A DNA stretch of 39,593 nt from an uncultured Anaerococcus sp. (GTDB taxonomy: Bacteria > Bacillota > Clostridia > Tissierellales > Peptoniphilaceae): assembly GCA_943914475.1 (NCBI GenBank), contig CALUCE010000018.1, positions 1 to 39,593 of the forward strand, given 5' to 3'. Position 1 is the stretch's first letter. Every line of letters starts with the position of its first letter. Below the pieces are notes generated by a model, which ran no database searches, was not told the DNA's origin, and was given only the letters and a program-made list of their open reading frames with translations. The position numbers were made by a program, and so were the translations under genes. Shown here piece after piece: positions 24,450 through 33,518 of the stretch.

Positions 24450-25784
24450 TTAAAAGCTTCTATTGATAAGGGAAACAAAATCCTTATTTGACTTGGTTCT
24501 TTTCATAAAGTCAATAAATTGGTGGGTTAGTTCTATCTTATCCTTTGACCCTGTTCTTCTTATCTTATACATGGCCTCTAGTTCATCTTTTGAAAGAAGT
24601 AGCTCTTCTTTTCTGGTTGAGGACTTGTCTATATCTATGGCTGGGAAAATTCTTCTTTGGGCAAGATCCCTATTAAGGTGAATTTCCATGTTTCCTGTTC
24701 CCTTAAATTCTTCATAGATCATATCATCCATCCTTGAACCTGTATCAACAAGACTGGTAGCTATTATGGTTAAAGAACCACCGTCTTCTATGTTTCTTGC
24801 AGCACCAAAGAATTTTTTAGGTCCAACTAGGGCAAGGGGATCAAGTCCTCCTGATAGGGTTCTTCCTGATTGCGGAGTCATGATATTGTAGGCTCTTGAT
24901 AATCTTGTTATGGAATCAAGTAAGATTACTACATCTTTTTTGTCTTCTACCAACCTTTTTGCCCTTTCAACAACAAGCTCTGCCACATTTATATGGTTTT
25001 GTGGGGTTTGGTCAAAGGTTGATGCAGCTACTTCAGTCCTGGTTAGTTCGTTTTCTGGGTCCCTATATTGGTTTACAAATCTCTTAAAGTCTGTAACTTC
25101 TTCCGGTCTTTCGTCTATTAGTAGGACCAAAATTTTAAGGTCATCATAGTTTTTCTCCAAGGCGAGTTCTATGTCTTTGATAAGAGTAGTCTTACCTGCC
25201 TTGGGCTGGGAGACAACAAGACCCCTTTGTCCCTTTCCTATAGGAGCAACAACATCTATTATCCTTTGGGAAATAGCATCTTTGCTTGTTTCTAATATGA
25301 GTTTTTCTTTTGGGTAAATTGGTGTGAGTGTATCGAAATTAGATCTATTGAAAGCATCGCCTGGTTTAAGGCCATTTACATCTGAAACAAAAATTAATGG
25401 TGGAAACTTATCCCTATCACGTTTAACTCTGGCTATACCTTTTATAAAATCTCCTGTTTTAAGTCTAAACATCTTAACTTGCTTCGGAGAAATATATATG
25501 TCTTCGTTGGATGGTTCAAAGTTGTTGGTTCTTAAAAAACCAAAACCATCTTCATGGAGGTCAAGGATTCCTTTACAGTCAAATTTCTCTCCAAGATCAA
25601 AAGAAGCATCATTATCTTCTTGGTTATACTTGCCTGAATCCTTTTTCTCATTGTAGGCCTTAAGTATTTCATCTATCAGCTCAGCCTTTTTATATTGGCT
25701 AATAGATTTGATTTCTAATTCTTTAGCAACTTCTTTTAGCTCTTTTAATTTATAATTGTCTATATTTTTTATATCTATTTGCAT
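24450..25784 (-). CDS. rho: Transcription termination factor Rho
   Basis: Hexameric RNA-dependent ATPase that terminates transcription. 444 aa: an N-terminal Rho-N helical region (about 8-45, LKELKEVAKELEI), the RNA-binding cold-shock-like domain (GFGFLRTNNFEPSNEDIYISP, 80-100), the ATPase domain with Walker A PKAGKTT (194-200), VLLIDERPEEVTDF, RAKRLVEDKKDVVILLDSITRLSRAYN (Walker B plus Q-loop region) and the R-loop ARNIEDGGSLTIIATSLVDTGS. ATG 25784 follows AAGGAAAAAT. It is separated from the upstream fba gene by a UUCG-type terminator, so it probably has its own weak promoter or depends on read-through. Confidence 0.97.
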   Translation of the reverse strand: MQIDIKNIDNYKLKELKEVAKELEIKSISQYKKAELIDEILKAYNEKKDSGKYNQEDNDASFDLGEKFDCKGILDLHEDGFGFLRTNNFEPSNEDIYISPKQVKMFRLKTGDFIKGIARVKRDRDKFPPLIFVSDVNGLKPGDAFNRSNFDTLTPIYPKEKLILETSKDAISQRIIDVVAPIGKGQRGLVVSQPKAGKTTLIKDIELALEKNYDDLKILVLLIDERPEEVTDFKRFVNQYRDPENELTRTEVAASTFDQTPQNHINVAELVVERAKRLVEDKKDVVILLDSITRLSRAYNIMTPQSGRTLSGGLDPLALVGPKKFFGAARNIEDGGSLTIIATSLVDTGSRMDDMIYEEFKGTGNMEIHLNRDLAQRRIFPAIDIDKSSTRKEELLLSKDELEAMYKIRRTGSKDKIELTHQFIDFMKRTKSNKDFVSLINRSF

Positions 25785-25793
25785 ATTTTTCCT

Positions 25794-25820
25794 TAAAAAA
25801 ATCGGAGCCCGAAGGCCCCG
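25794..25820 (-). terminator. Terminator after fba
   Basis: Minus strand: seven-base stem CGGGGCC/GGCTCCG with one G-U pair and a UUCG tetraloop, followed by seven T. Standard strong Rho-independent terminator. Confidence 0.92.
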
Positions 25821-25833
25821 AAACTTTTGCTAA

Positions 25834-26703
25834 TTACTTATCTGCACTATTTTCACCGTCAAAGAAATCAACTTTTTCTCTAACAGTTTCTTTTATAGCT
25901 TCATAGCCTGGTTTAAGAACTTTTCTTGGGTCAAAGCCCTTGCCTACTTTATCTTTTCCTTCTTCGAAGTATTTTCTAGTAGCTTCTGTAAATGCTATTT
26001 GACATTCAGTATTGATGTTAATCTTTGAAACTCCAAGTTCTATAGCCTTTTTAACTTGTTCTTCAGGAATACCTGTACCACCGTGTAGTACCATTGGAAC
26101 TTCTCCTATAGCTTCTTTGATTTCTTCAAGTCTTTCGAAGTTTAGTCCCTTCCAATCTTCTGGATATACTCCGTGGATGTTACCAATACCTGCTGCTAGG
26201 AAGTCTATGCCAAGATCAACAATTTTTTTACATTCTTGTGGATCTGCTAGTTCTCCTTCGCTTGCAACACCATCTTCTTCTCCACCGATACCACCAACTT
26301 CAGCTTCTACTGAAATGTTTTTAGAGTGGGCAAGTTCTACTATTTCTTTTGTTTTTTCTAAGTTTTCTTCTATTGGTAATGATGAACCATCAAACATTAC
26401 TGAAGTAAATCCTGCTTCTATAGCTTCTTTTGCTCCTTCATAAGAACCATGGTCTAAGTGTAGGGCTACTGGAACTGTGATTCCAAGATCTTTGTCCATA
26501 GCTTTAACCATTTGAGCTACTACATTGAAGCCACCCATGTATTTTTTAGCACCTTCAGAAACTCCAAGAATTACTGCAGTGTTTTTTTCTTCACAAGCTT
26601 CAAGGATAGCCTTGGTCCATTCCAAGTTGTTGATGTTGAATTGTCCAATACCGTAACCATCTTTATAAGCTTTTTCTAACATTTCTTTAGCATTTACTAA
26701 CAT
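25834..26703 (-). CDS. fba: Class II fructose-1,6-bisphosphate aldolase
   Basis: Zinc-dependent glycolytic aldolase cleaving fructose-1,6-bisphosphate to DHAP and glyceraldehyde-3-phosphate. 289 aa. Visible: GIGQFNINNLEW, the catalytic Asp84 and zinc His85 in LHLDHGSYEGA, EAEVGGIGGEEDG, zinc-site GNIHGVYP and VLHGGTGIPEEQV with KININTECQIAF near the C-terminus. It could act on tagatose-1,6-bisphosphate instead (GatY/KbaY relatives), but the usual genome role is glycolysis. ATG 26703 follows AAGGAGTAATT. It is monocistronic: promoter upstream, terminator downstream. Confidence 0.93.
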   Translation of the reverse strand: MLVNAKEMLEKAYKDGYGIGQFNINNLEWTKAILEACEEKNTAVILGVSEGAKKYMGGFNVVAQMVKAMDKDLGITVPVALHLDHGSYEGAKEAIEAGFTSVMFDGSSLPIEENLEKTKEIVELAHSKNISVEAEVGGIGGEEDGVASEGELADPQECKKIVDLGIDFLAAGIGNIHGVYPEDWKGLNFERLEEIKEAIGEVPMVLHGGTGIPEEQVKKAIELGVSKININTECQIAFTEATRKYFEEGKDKVGKGFDPRKVLKPGYEAIKETVREKVDFFDGENSADK

Positions 26704-26748
26704 AATTACTCCTTAAAATTTTAAATTTCCTACTATTTATCTACTACT

Positions 26749-26754
26749 ATTATA
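26749..26754 (-). promoter_or_regulatory. -10 element for fba
   Basis: Perfect TATAAT on the minus strand about 46 bases before the start codon. The -35 region is A/T-rich with no clear TTGACA match, so only the -10 is called. Confidence 0.45.
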
Positions 26755-26781
26755 ACCTTATTTGCAAATATTTAAAGTTAA

Positions 26782-28491
26782 TTAATATGATAAATCTTCT
26801 TTAACAGATTTTATAATTCTTTCCACAGCTTGGTCTATAGATATTTTTTCATTTTCCATTTGAGCTCTTGTAGAATACTCTACCAAGCCATCGTTTATAT
26901 CTTTACCAACTGTTATCCTGTATGGTGAACCTATAAGGTCCCTGTCGTTAAATTTAACTCCAGCTCTTTCTTTCCTATCATCAACGCAAACATCTATACC
27001 AGCATCTTTTAAAACTTGGTAAATCTTCATACCTGCTTCATATTGATCTTCGTTTTTGGCATTGATAACAGTAATCCAGGCTTCAAATGGAGCCACACTT
27101 GCAGGCCAGATAATTCCCTTATCATCATGGTATTGTTCTACTATGGCTGAAATAGATCTTGATATACCTATACCATAAGATCCCATGATAAATGGTTTTT
27201 GCTTACCGTCCTTATCAAGGAAATAGGCTTCAAGGCTTTCAGAATACTTGGTACCTAGTTGGAAGATATTTCCTACTTCTATACCCCTTGCTGATTTTAG
27301 GACACCTGAACCATCATAGGCCATATCGCCTTCTTTTGCCATAAGTATATCTTCTACAACTTCACCATCAAAGTCTCTTTTATAGTTGGCATTTATATAG
27401 TGGTGGTTGTCTTTGTTGGCACCTATAACAAGGTTGTTTATTTTTGTAAGTGACTCGTCAATTATTATCCTAACATCTTCAGCAAGTCCCATAGGTCCTG
27501 TATAGCCTGGGGCTGAGTATTCCTTAAGCATTTCTTCATCCATCATTTCGATTTCATGCTCTGGTACTCTTAGGTAGGATATAAGTTTAGCTAGGTTAAG
27601 CTCCCTATCTCCTGGTACAAAGGCAATAAGAGGTTTTCCTTCTACCTTTAGGTTAACTGCCTTGGCACATTTTTTAGGGTCCACTTTTAAATAGTCTGAA
27701 ACTTCTTCTATAGTAGTAAAACCAACTGTTTCTACAAGTTCTAGGTCTTTTTCATCTTCTACTATAGGTTCAAATTTAAATCTTGCCTTTTCATCTGTAG
27801 CTGCATAGTCTGATTCGTCTGTGTAGAAGATTACTCCTTCACCAGTTTCTGCTAGGGCTATAAACTCGTGGCTTACCTTTCCTCCCATGGTTCCTGTATC
27901 ACCTTGAACTATCTTGTAGTTAAGTTTTAACCTGTCAAAGACTTCTTCATAGGCATCCCACATTTTTTGGTAGGATTTTTCTAAGCCTTCTAGGTCCTCA
28001 TCAAAAGAATAGGCATCCTTCATCAAGAATTCCCTAGACCTGTTTATACCAAATCTTGGTCTTTTTTCATCCCTAAACTTGGTAACTATTTGGTATAGGT
28101 TTATAGGAAGTTGCTTGTAAGAACGAACTTCGTCTTTAACAAGCATGGTGAAGTATTCCTCTGCTGTAGGTCCAAGACAGAATTCATTGTCGTGTCTATC
28201 GTGGAGCTTGAACATTTCTGGTCCAAAGGTTGCCCACCTGCCTGATTTTTCCCAGATTTCTCTAGGATGCAAAACAGAAGTCAATACTTCCATAGAATCA
28301 TAGTGTTCCATAGCTTCTCTAACTATGGCCTCAATCTTATTTAGTACTTTTTTACCTAGTGGTAAAAAAGAATATATACCAGAAGCAGATTTTCTGATAA
28401 ATCCACCTCTTACTAGGTATTTATGACTTTGAGTCTCCGCATCTTGAGGATCTTCTCTCAAAGTTGGCATATAATAATTAGATAATTTCAT
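26782..28491 (-). CDS. proS: Prolyl-tRNA synthetase
   Basis: Charges tRNA-Pro. 569 aa, bacterial type. Class II catalytic core: GGFIRKSASGIYSFLPLGKKVLNKI, LHPREIWEKSGRW, CLGPTAEEYFTMLVKDE (motif 2 region with TxE), FRDEKRPRFGINRSREFLMKDAYSF, and motif 3 GSYGIGISRSISAIVEQ. Between them is the insertion (INS) editing domain (about 225-385) that removes mis-charged Ala, with KCAKAVNLKVEG and NLVIGANKDNHHYINAN. The anticodon-binding domain is at the C-terminus. ATG 28491 follows GGAGGATTT. There is no T-box leader: only 65 bases separate it from tex. Confidence 0.97.
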   Translation of the reverse strand: MKLSNYYMPTLREDPQDAETQSHKYLVRGGFIRKSASGIYSFLPLGKKVLNKIEAIVREAMEHYDSMEVLTSVLHPREIWEKSGRWATFGPEMFKLHDRHDNEFCLGPTAEEYFTMLVKDEVRSYKQLPINLYQIVTKFRDEKRPRFGINRSREFLMKDAYSFDEDLEGLEKSYQKMWDAYEEVFDRLKLNYKIVQGDTGTMGGKVSHEFIALAETGEGVIFYTDESDYAATDEKARFKFEPIVEDEKDLELVETVGFTTIEEVSDYLKVDPKKCAKAVNLKVEGKPLIAFVPGDRELNLAKLISYLRVPEHEIEMMDEEMLKEYSAPGYTGPMGLAEDVRIIIDESLTKINNLVIGANKDNHHYINANYKRDFDGEVVEDILMAKEGDMAYDGSGVLKSARGIEVGNIFQLGTKYSESLEAYFLDKDGKQKPFIMGSYGIGISRSISAIVEQYHDDKGIIWPASVAPFEAWITVINAKNEDQYEAGMKIYQVLKDAGIDVCVDDRKERAGVKFNDRDLIGSPYRITVGKDINDGLVEYSTRAQMENEKISIDQAVERIIKSVKEDLSY

Positions 28492-28556
28492 AAATCCTCC
28501 GTTTTATTTCTCACTATATAAACTATAGTCTTATTTTCGAAAAAATAAAGATAAGC

Positions 28557-30644
28557 TTACTTAATATTTTTCATAGAAAGACCAATTCTTTCTCTCTTCT
28601 TGTCAATCTCAATGACTCTAACAGTAACTATATCAGAGTTTTTAACTACATCATGAGGAGAGTTGACATAGGTATCTGACATATTTGATATGTGAACGAG
28701 TCCATCTATACCTACTCCTATATCAACAAAGCATCCAAACTCTGTTACGTTTCTAACCTTGCCCTTTAGGACCATATCTTCTTTAAGGTCATCTATGGAC
28801 ATGATTTCACTTTTGGTTATTACTTCTGGACTATCATCCCTAGGGTCCCTGCCTGGTTTTTTAAGCTCTTCTATAATATCTGTAAGAGTTGGTAGGCCCA
28901 CATCCAAGTCTTCTGCTTCCTTCTCTATGTCTATGGCATCAAGGTCCTTGTCCATTATTTTTTGTGCAACCTTATAGGATTCTGGGTGGACTGCAGTATT
29001 ATCTAGGATATTTGGTGAATCAGGAAATCTTAAAAATCCTGCAGACATTTGGTAGGTCTTTGCTCCCAAGCCCTTGATATTTAGAAGATCTTTTCTTTGA
29101 ACCAAGTCTCCTTCTTTAAAGGCATCTTCTATTCTTTTGGCAAGGGTTAAGTTAAGGCCTGATACATAGGATAAGAGTTTATAAGATGCGTTATTTATAT
29201 TTACTCCAACTTCGTTTACTGCATCTTCTACAACCTTAGATAGTTCATCATCAAGTTTTTTAGGGTCTATGTCGTGTTGGTATTGGCCAAGGCCTATATG
29301 CTTTGGATCAATTTTTACAAGCTCTGCCATAGGGTCTTGGAGTCTTCTTGCCATAGATATAGCTCCTCTTATAGTTACATCAAGGTCTGGAAACTCTTCT
29401 TCTCCAAGTTTTGATGCAGAATATACGGAAGCACCTGCTTCATTTACCACAGCATAATCTATATCTTTATCTACTTCTTTTAAAAGCTTATTTACGACTA
29501 TTTCAGTCTCCCTACTTGCAGTAGCATTGCCCAAGGCTATAAGTGAAACATTGTATTTTTCTATTAGAGCTTTTAGGGTTGCTATAGCTTCTCTTTCTTT
29601 TTTGTGAGGTTCTACTGGATAGATTACCACAGAATCCAAATATTTTCCGTTTTGGTCAACAACAGCTACCTTACAACCTGTTCTAAAGCCTGGGTCAAGT
29701 CCTATAATGTTCTTGCCCTTGATAGGTCTTTGTAAGATTACAGGTTTTAGGTTAGAAGAAAATACCTTTATAGATTCATTTTCTGCCATCTCTGTTAGGG
29801 TGTTTCTAATTTCGTTTGTAATAGATGGTAAAAGCAATCTCTTGTAGGCATCATCTATAGTTTTTTCTATCAAAGCATTACTATAGGAATTTTTTCCTGG
29901 ATAAAGGTCCTTTATGTATTTTTTGATTAAAATATCGGTAAATTCTAGACCTACAGATAGGGCCCCCTCTTTTTCTCCTCTATTTATGGCAAGGATTTGG
30001 AAGGGTTTTAAAAATTTCACCTTGGCTGTAAAGTCATAGTAGTTTTCATAAAGACCTTTTTCATCTTCTTTTTTATCAACTACAAACTTAGCCCTATTGT
30101 AACCTTCACGTCTTACTATATTTCTAACTTCTATATTATTAGATATATCCTCTGCCAAGATATCAAGACTCTTACCTATAGCGACTTGAGGATCTTCGAT
30201 TTCTTCTGAAAGATAGTCTTCCGCAAGCTTTATCCCAGCTTCGGCAGAATCTGCCTTTTCCATAAGCTCATCAAGAAGCTTATCAAGACCAAGCTCTCTT
30301 GCCATATCGGCCCTGGTCTTTCTTTTTTTCTTGTAGGGTGCATAGATGTCTTCAAGCTCTGTTACAGTTTTTGCTTGGTTTAGGCTCTTTTCTAGTTCTT
30401 CTGTTAACTTTTCTTGATTTTTAAGAGATGAGATTATTTCATCTTTTCTCTTTTCAAAGTTACGAAGCTTAGTAAGACCCGCTTCTATCTCCCTAATCTT
30501 AACATCTGTAAGATTTCCAGTTTTTTCCTTCCTGTACCTTGCTATAAAGGCAACAGTCGAACCCTCATCTAAAAGTTCTATGACATTTTCTACAGATTTT
30601 TTATCTATAGACAAGTCTTTTGATAAAATTTGTGCTAAATCCAT
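28557..30644 (-). CDS. tex: Tex-like S1-domain RNA-binding protein
   Basis: Conserved Tex/YdcI family transcription accessory protein that binds RNA and RNA polymerase. 695 aa, near the usual 715-780. Order: an N-terminal helical region, a YqgF-like nuclease fold (IIGLDPGFRTGCKVAVVDQNGK), the SASKLGEEEFPDLDVTIRGA stretch, helix-hairpin-helix motifs (YVSGLNLTLAKRIEDAF, LLNIKGLGAKTYQMSAGFLRF) and a C-terminal S1 domain (EFGCFVDIGVGIDGLVHISN ... RIGLSMKNI). ATG 30644 follows AGGAAGG. It is 15 bases after the TraX-like gene and upstream of proS. Confidence 0.95.
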   Translation of the reverse strand: MDLAQILSKDLSIDKKSVENVIELLDEGSTVAFIARYRKEKTGNLTDVKIREIEAGLTKLRNFEKRKDEIISSLKNQEKLTEELEKSLNQAKTVTELEDIYAPYKKKRKTRADMARELGLDKLLDELMEKADSAEAGIKLAEDYLSEEIEDPQVAIGKSLDILAEDISNNIEVRNIVRREGYNRAKFVVDKKEDEKGLYENYYDFTAKVKFLKPFQILAINRGEKEGALSVGLEFTDILIKKYIKDLYPGKNSYSNALIEKTIDDAYKRLLLPSITNEIRNTLTEMAENESIKVFSSNLKPVILQRPIKGKNIIGLDPGFRTGCKVAVVDQNGKYLDSVVIYPVEPHKKEREAIATLKALIEKYNVSLIALGNATASRETEIVVNKLLKEVDKDIDYAVVNEAGASVYSASKLGEEEFPDLDVTIRGAISMARRLQDPMAELVKIDPKHIGLGQYQHDIDPKKLDDELSKVVEDAVNEVGVNINNASYKLLSYVSGLNLTLAKRIEDAFKEGDLVQRKDLLNIKGLGAKTYQMSAGFLRFPDSPNILDNTAVHPESYKVAQKIMDKDLDAIDIEKEAEDLDVGLPTLTDIIEELKKPGRDPRDDSPEVITKSEIMSIDDLKEDMVLKGKVRNVTEFGCFVDIGVGIDGLVHISNMSDTYVNSPHDVVKNSDIVTVRVIEIDKKRERIGLSMKNIK

Positions 30645-30659
30645 AAAAACCTTCCTAAA

Positions 30660-31388
30660 TTAATAAGTTACATAAGTCATTAAAAAATAAATTAGTAGCA
30701 AGTGACCTGGATAAAAGAGGTAAAAGGCCCATTTATTCATATTGCCATTTTTCCCATTGTAAAAATAAAGAAAAATAATAGCTAGGTACACCACTCCATA
30801 AAGGTGGGCTTCAAAATAAAAACCTACAAGTAAGGCTAGGACTGTATAAAGCTTCTTGTTTCTACCTAGGTATAGAAGAAACATAGCCAAAACACCCCTA
30901 TAGGAATAGTCAGTTCTTAGTAAAATGCTTATGCTCATAAATAAAATAAGCAAAAGAATATAGGAAAAAACTTCAGCTGCTCTATCTAAAGCTCTTTCTT
31001 CTATTTTTAAAAGACTACAAATTAGACCTGCTCCCAAAAATAAGGTAAAAAATACGTTTTGAGCAAGGGGATTAATCCTTCCATAAAAGGCGAGGTCAAA
31101 GGGTATTTCAGACACTAAGGCAAAAATTAAAAGCCTGAGCAAATATTTTTTTGCATTAGAAGTTAAAACTAAGCCCTGAGCTATAAAAAAACAAAATATA
31201 GGAAAAGAAATTCTCCCAAGGATAATCATGGGATAGTAATCTTTTTCGTAACCTAGGACAAATATGTAACCTGTTTGGGCGATATGAGAAATGAGCATAA
31301 AAATACAAGCCAAAATCTTAAGCTGGCTAGCATTAAAAAATTTCCTATCACTTGTCCAGGTTTGTAAAAACTTTTCTCTATTATTCAA
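30660..31388 (-). CDS. TraX family membrane protein
   Basis: 242-aa polytopic membrane protein with about eight hydrophobic segments. The opening FNASQLKILACIFMLISHI, the LGRISFPIFCFFIAQGL motif and the YFEAHLYGVVYLAIIFLYFYNGKNG...FYLFYPGHLLLIYFL ending match the TraX/acyltransferase-like family. In the F plasmid TraX acetylates pilin; chromosomal Gram-positive members have unknown substrates, perhaps acetylating a surface component. It starts with TTG at 31388 after AAGGAGTGACTT; no ATG fits. It is in one unit with tex. Confidence 0.82.
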   Translation of the reverse strand: MNNREKFLQTWTSDRKFFNASQLKILACIFMLISHIAQTGYIFVLGYEKDYYPMIILGRISFPIFCFFIAQGLVLTSNAKKYLLRLLIFALVSEIPFDLAFYGRINPLAQNVFFTLFLGAGLICSLLKIEERALDRAAEVFSYILLLILFMSISILLRTDYSYRGVLAMFLLYLGRNKKLYTVLALLVGFYFEAHLYGVVYLAIIFLYFYNGKNGNMNKWAFYLFYPGHLLLIYFLMTYVTY

Positions 31389-31441
31389 AAGTCACTCCTT
31401 TTCTTATATATTATACCATTAATAAAAGAATATAAAATAAG

Positions 31442-31468
31442 CCCTAGCGGAAAATAATTTTGCTAGGG
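31442..31468 (-). terminator. Probable terminator after unknown membrane protein gene
   Basis: Seven-base stem CCCTAGC/GCTAGGG with a 13-base loop, starting one base after the stop codon; on the minus strand CTTATTTTAT follows. The T-run is broken, so efficiency may be modest. Confidence 0.55.
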
Positions 31469-31469
31469 T

Positions 31470-32669
31470 TTAATTGCTAGTTACAAAGTTTATCTTGTAT
31501 TTAGGAAAGTTCATAGATATGTTTTTGCCTTGGAAAGAATCTGAAAATATCTTTACAGAATCAAATATTTCTGATGGATCATAAAATACTATCTTAGAGT
31601 ATGGATCCTCCTCTGGCATAAGTTCGAGTTCAAACTTGTAGGATTTTTTGTCCTTGGAATATTCCATAAGTATATCTATAAATTTGCCGTAATCATATTC
31701 ATTAAAGTCCTTAAACTCAAGGTCAACCTTGTATTCTTCATATTCTATAATCTTAGCTATGCACCTTTTGGTGACATGGGAAAGACTTTCTCCATTTAGA
31801 AAATTTTTTATGGAAAGAACTGTGGTGTTCATAGGTTGATCAAAGCCTCTGGTAACCTGGCTTAAAAAATCATCATAGGACTTGTCATTTGCATCTTTTA
31901 AATCTTTTTTATTAAGCTTGTCAAAATCATACTTGACTTCATCCTGGTATTTGATGTCTTTGAGGACTGACCTTCTTGTATCTTCGTTTTTTTCTTTTTT
32001 ATCCTCTTTGATTTCTTTATTGTCTTCTTTTTTAGTCTTTAGGATTCTTCTTCCCTCGTTACGGTTAGGCGCCCTTTTTTCGTATTCTTCGTCAGTGTCC
32101 TTTTTTAGGTCTTTAAACTTCATATTGTCAAAGTCATCACTTAAGTCTTTTTTGTCTATGTACCTGTAGGTATTTACCAAAGTGATAAAGACCATAAATA
32201 GAAAACTTAAGGATGTAAGGTTTGATACTAATTTTCTTGGAAGTAGGTTAAGGTAGGCATTTACCATATTTACAACCATCATCACAAGAAGTGGTAAAGA
32301 TCCTGTATAGGAGAAAAATTTACTCAAGGCTGTTTTGTCTTTTTTGCCACTTTTTTCTTCATAGACCTTGTTTTTGTCCTTATGAAAAATTTTATTAAAA
32401 ACTTTTAAAAAGAATAAGAACATGCCTATAAAATACATGGCCATTATCACAACAACCAAGCTTGGAAAGGCTCCATAGAGGTTAAAAGGCAAGCTTCTTA
32501 TTCCCCTATCAATCAAGAAAGTTATAAGCAATAAAAATAAGCCTGATTTTCTTATAGTTTTTGATATCAAGAAAATAAGCAAGACAAAAAATATTGCTAG
32601 TAGCAAAATAAAAATTATAGAATTGTCTGTAAAATATTGTAATAACTTACCATAATCTAATTCATTCAT
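31470..32669 (-). CDS. Membrane protein of unknown function
   Basis: Not recognised. 399 aa. The first about 175 residues hold five hydrophobic segments (starting FTDNSIIFILLLAIFFVLLIF); the rest is soluble and strongly charged (Lys/Asp/Glu-rich, KKEDNKEIKEDKKEKNEDTRR), then a folded-looking C-terminal part (about 280-399) with FDQPMNTTVLSIKNFLNG and PEEDPYSKIVFYDPSEIFDS. The start is ATG 32669, behind TAGGTG. The frame stays open a further 168 bases upstream to 32837, but that stretch runs through the antisense of the tRNA-Thr gene (giving the well-known false GLEPATSC-type peptide) and is not part of the protein. It is divergent from the tRNA. Confidence 0.75.
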   Translation of the reverse strand: MNELDYGKLLQYFTDNSIIFILLLAIFFVLLIFLISKTIRKSGLFLLLITFLIDRGIRSLPFNLYGAFPSLVVVIMAMYFIGMFLFFLKVFNKIFHKDKNKVYEEKSGKKDKTALSKFFSYTGSLPLLVMMVVNMVNAYLNLLPRKLVSNLTSLSFLFMVFITLVNTYRYIDKKDLSDDFDNMKFKDLKKDTDEEYEKRAPNRNEGRRILKTKKEDNKEIKEDKKEKNEDTRRSVLKDIKYQDEVKYDFDKLNKKDLKDANDKSYDDFLSQVTRGFDQPMNTTVLSIKNFLNGESLSHVTKRCIAKIIEYEEYKVDLEFKDFNEYDYGKFIDILMEYSKDKKSYKFELELMPEEDPYSKIVFYDPSEIFDSVKIFSDSFQGKNISMNFPKYKINFVTSN

Positions 32670-32761
32670 ACTAACACCTACTATACAATTATAGCAAAGA
32701 ATATAAGTTTCATAAAGAACTTTACTTTGGGTCATTTTTTGGTAAAGTATAAATACCATAT

Positions 32762-32836
32762 GCTGAAGTAGCTCAATGGCAGAGCATCTGCATCGTAAGC
32801 AGCTTGTTGCGGGTTCAAGTCCTGTCTTCAGCTCCA
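32762..32836 (+). tRNA. tRNA-Thr (anticodon CGU), CCA encoded
   Basis: Cloverleaf read by eye: acceptor GCTGAAG/CTTCAGC, D-stem GCTC/GAGC, anticodon loop ATCGTAA with anticodon CGT reading ACG, T-arm GCGGG-TTCAAGT-CCTGT, discriminator T, and CCA at 32834-32836. The outermost anticodon-stem pair is T-C, otherwise all stems pair. A GTATAAAT -10-like box lies just upstream and a strong terminator directly after. Confidence 0.95.
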
Positions 32837-32842
32837 TTTTTC

Positions 32843-32865
32843 GCTAGCTATAAGCTAGCTTTTTT
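32843..32865 (+). terminator. Terminator of tRNA-Thr
   Basis: Seven-base stem GCTAGCT/AGCTAGC with a three-base loop and six T. It overlaps the last codons of the convergent DUF4256 gene. Confidence 0.9.
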
Positions 32866-33390
32866 ATTTTTTATAAGAACATAGGTCCTAAAGCCTCTGG
32901 ATGCATAATAACTTTCTGCACTATTGTGGTAGGTAAAGACTCTTTCATACTTTCTATCGCAAAACATGGCTCCACCCAAATCTCTAATCTCTTGAGGTGT
33001 AAGAACCCAGGATGAAATCTTCTCATCAACCTTATAAAGCTCTTGTATTTTTCTATAGACTTCTTCTGTAAGAAGTTTTGAACCTATCATCTCCACCTGA
33101 GTCATAACATCAGATCTTGGTTTATTTTTCTTTCTTTTGTCTAGGGCTTTTTTGTCATAGCAAAGTGATTTTCTAAAATCTCCTATCTTCTGGTAGGAAT
33201 CAAAGGCTATAATTTTACCATCTATTTTTATAAAGTCAGGCTCTCCACCTGTCTCTTCCATCTTTAAGACAATATCGTATAAATTTTTATCATTAGAAAT
33301 TATCTCCCAAACATCTGAAAAATTTATATCTTCATGTATTCTTATATTTTTCTTAAATCTTTCTGCTAGTATTTCTCTTAACTTATCCAT
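32848..33390 (-). CDS. DUF4256 family protein
   Basis: 180-aa cytosolic protein of unknown function matching the DUF4256 family. It shows the conserved METGGEPDFI, AFDSYQKIGDFRKSLCYDKKALDKR, SSWVLTPQEIRDLGGAMFCDR and YHNSAESYYASRGFR motifs, in the usual order and at the usual length. The conserved Glu/Asp/His pattern hints at an enzyme, but no activity is known to me. ATG 33390 lacks a recognisable ribosome site. It is monocistronic: it ends inside the convergent tRNA terminator, and the hairpin behind the CstA-type gene lies upstream. Confidence 0.85.
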   Translation of the reverse strand: MDKLREILAERFKKNIRIHEDINFSDVWEIISNDKNLYDIVLKMEETGGEPDFIKIDGKIIAFDSYQKIGDFRKSLCYDKKALDKRKKNKPRSDVMTQVEMIGSKLLTEEVYRKIQELYKVDEKISSWVLTPQEIRDLGGAMFCDRKYERVFTYHNSAESYYASRGFRTYVLIKNKKASL

Positions 33391-33464
33391 AAAAATTTAC
33401 AAAAATCTTTTTGTTATCCTTTCTACTAAACTATAGGATATTTAATACCCTTTTTTCTCCATAT

Positions 33465-33506
33465 AAAAACCACTCATTTATGGTTGGTCAATAATGAGTG
33501 GTTTTT
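33465..33506 (-). terminator. Terminator after CstA-type gene
   Basis: Fourteen-base perfect stem AAAAACCACTCATT/AATGAGTGGTTTTT with a 14-base loop. On the minus strand it ends in GGTTTTTATAT, 12 bases past the stop codon. Confidence 0.88.
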
Positions 33507-33518
33507 GATTTCAAAGTA

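Noticed and set aside
26012..26443. 143-codon open frame opposite fba
   Set aside because: Ser/Pro-rich antisense shadow of a conserved glycolytic gene.
28492..28556. Regulatory leader before proS
   Set aside because: Only 65 bases separate it from tex, too short for a T-box; nothing but a ribosome site is visible.
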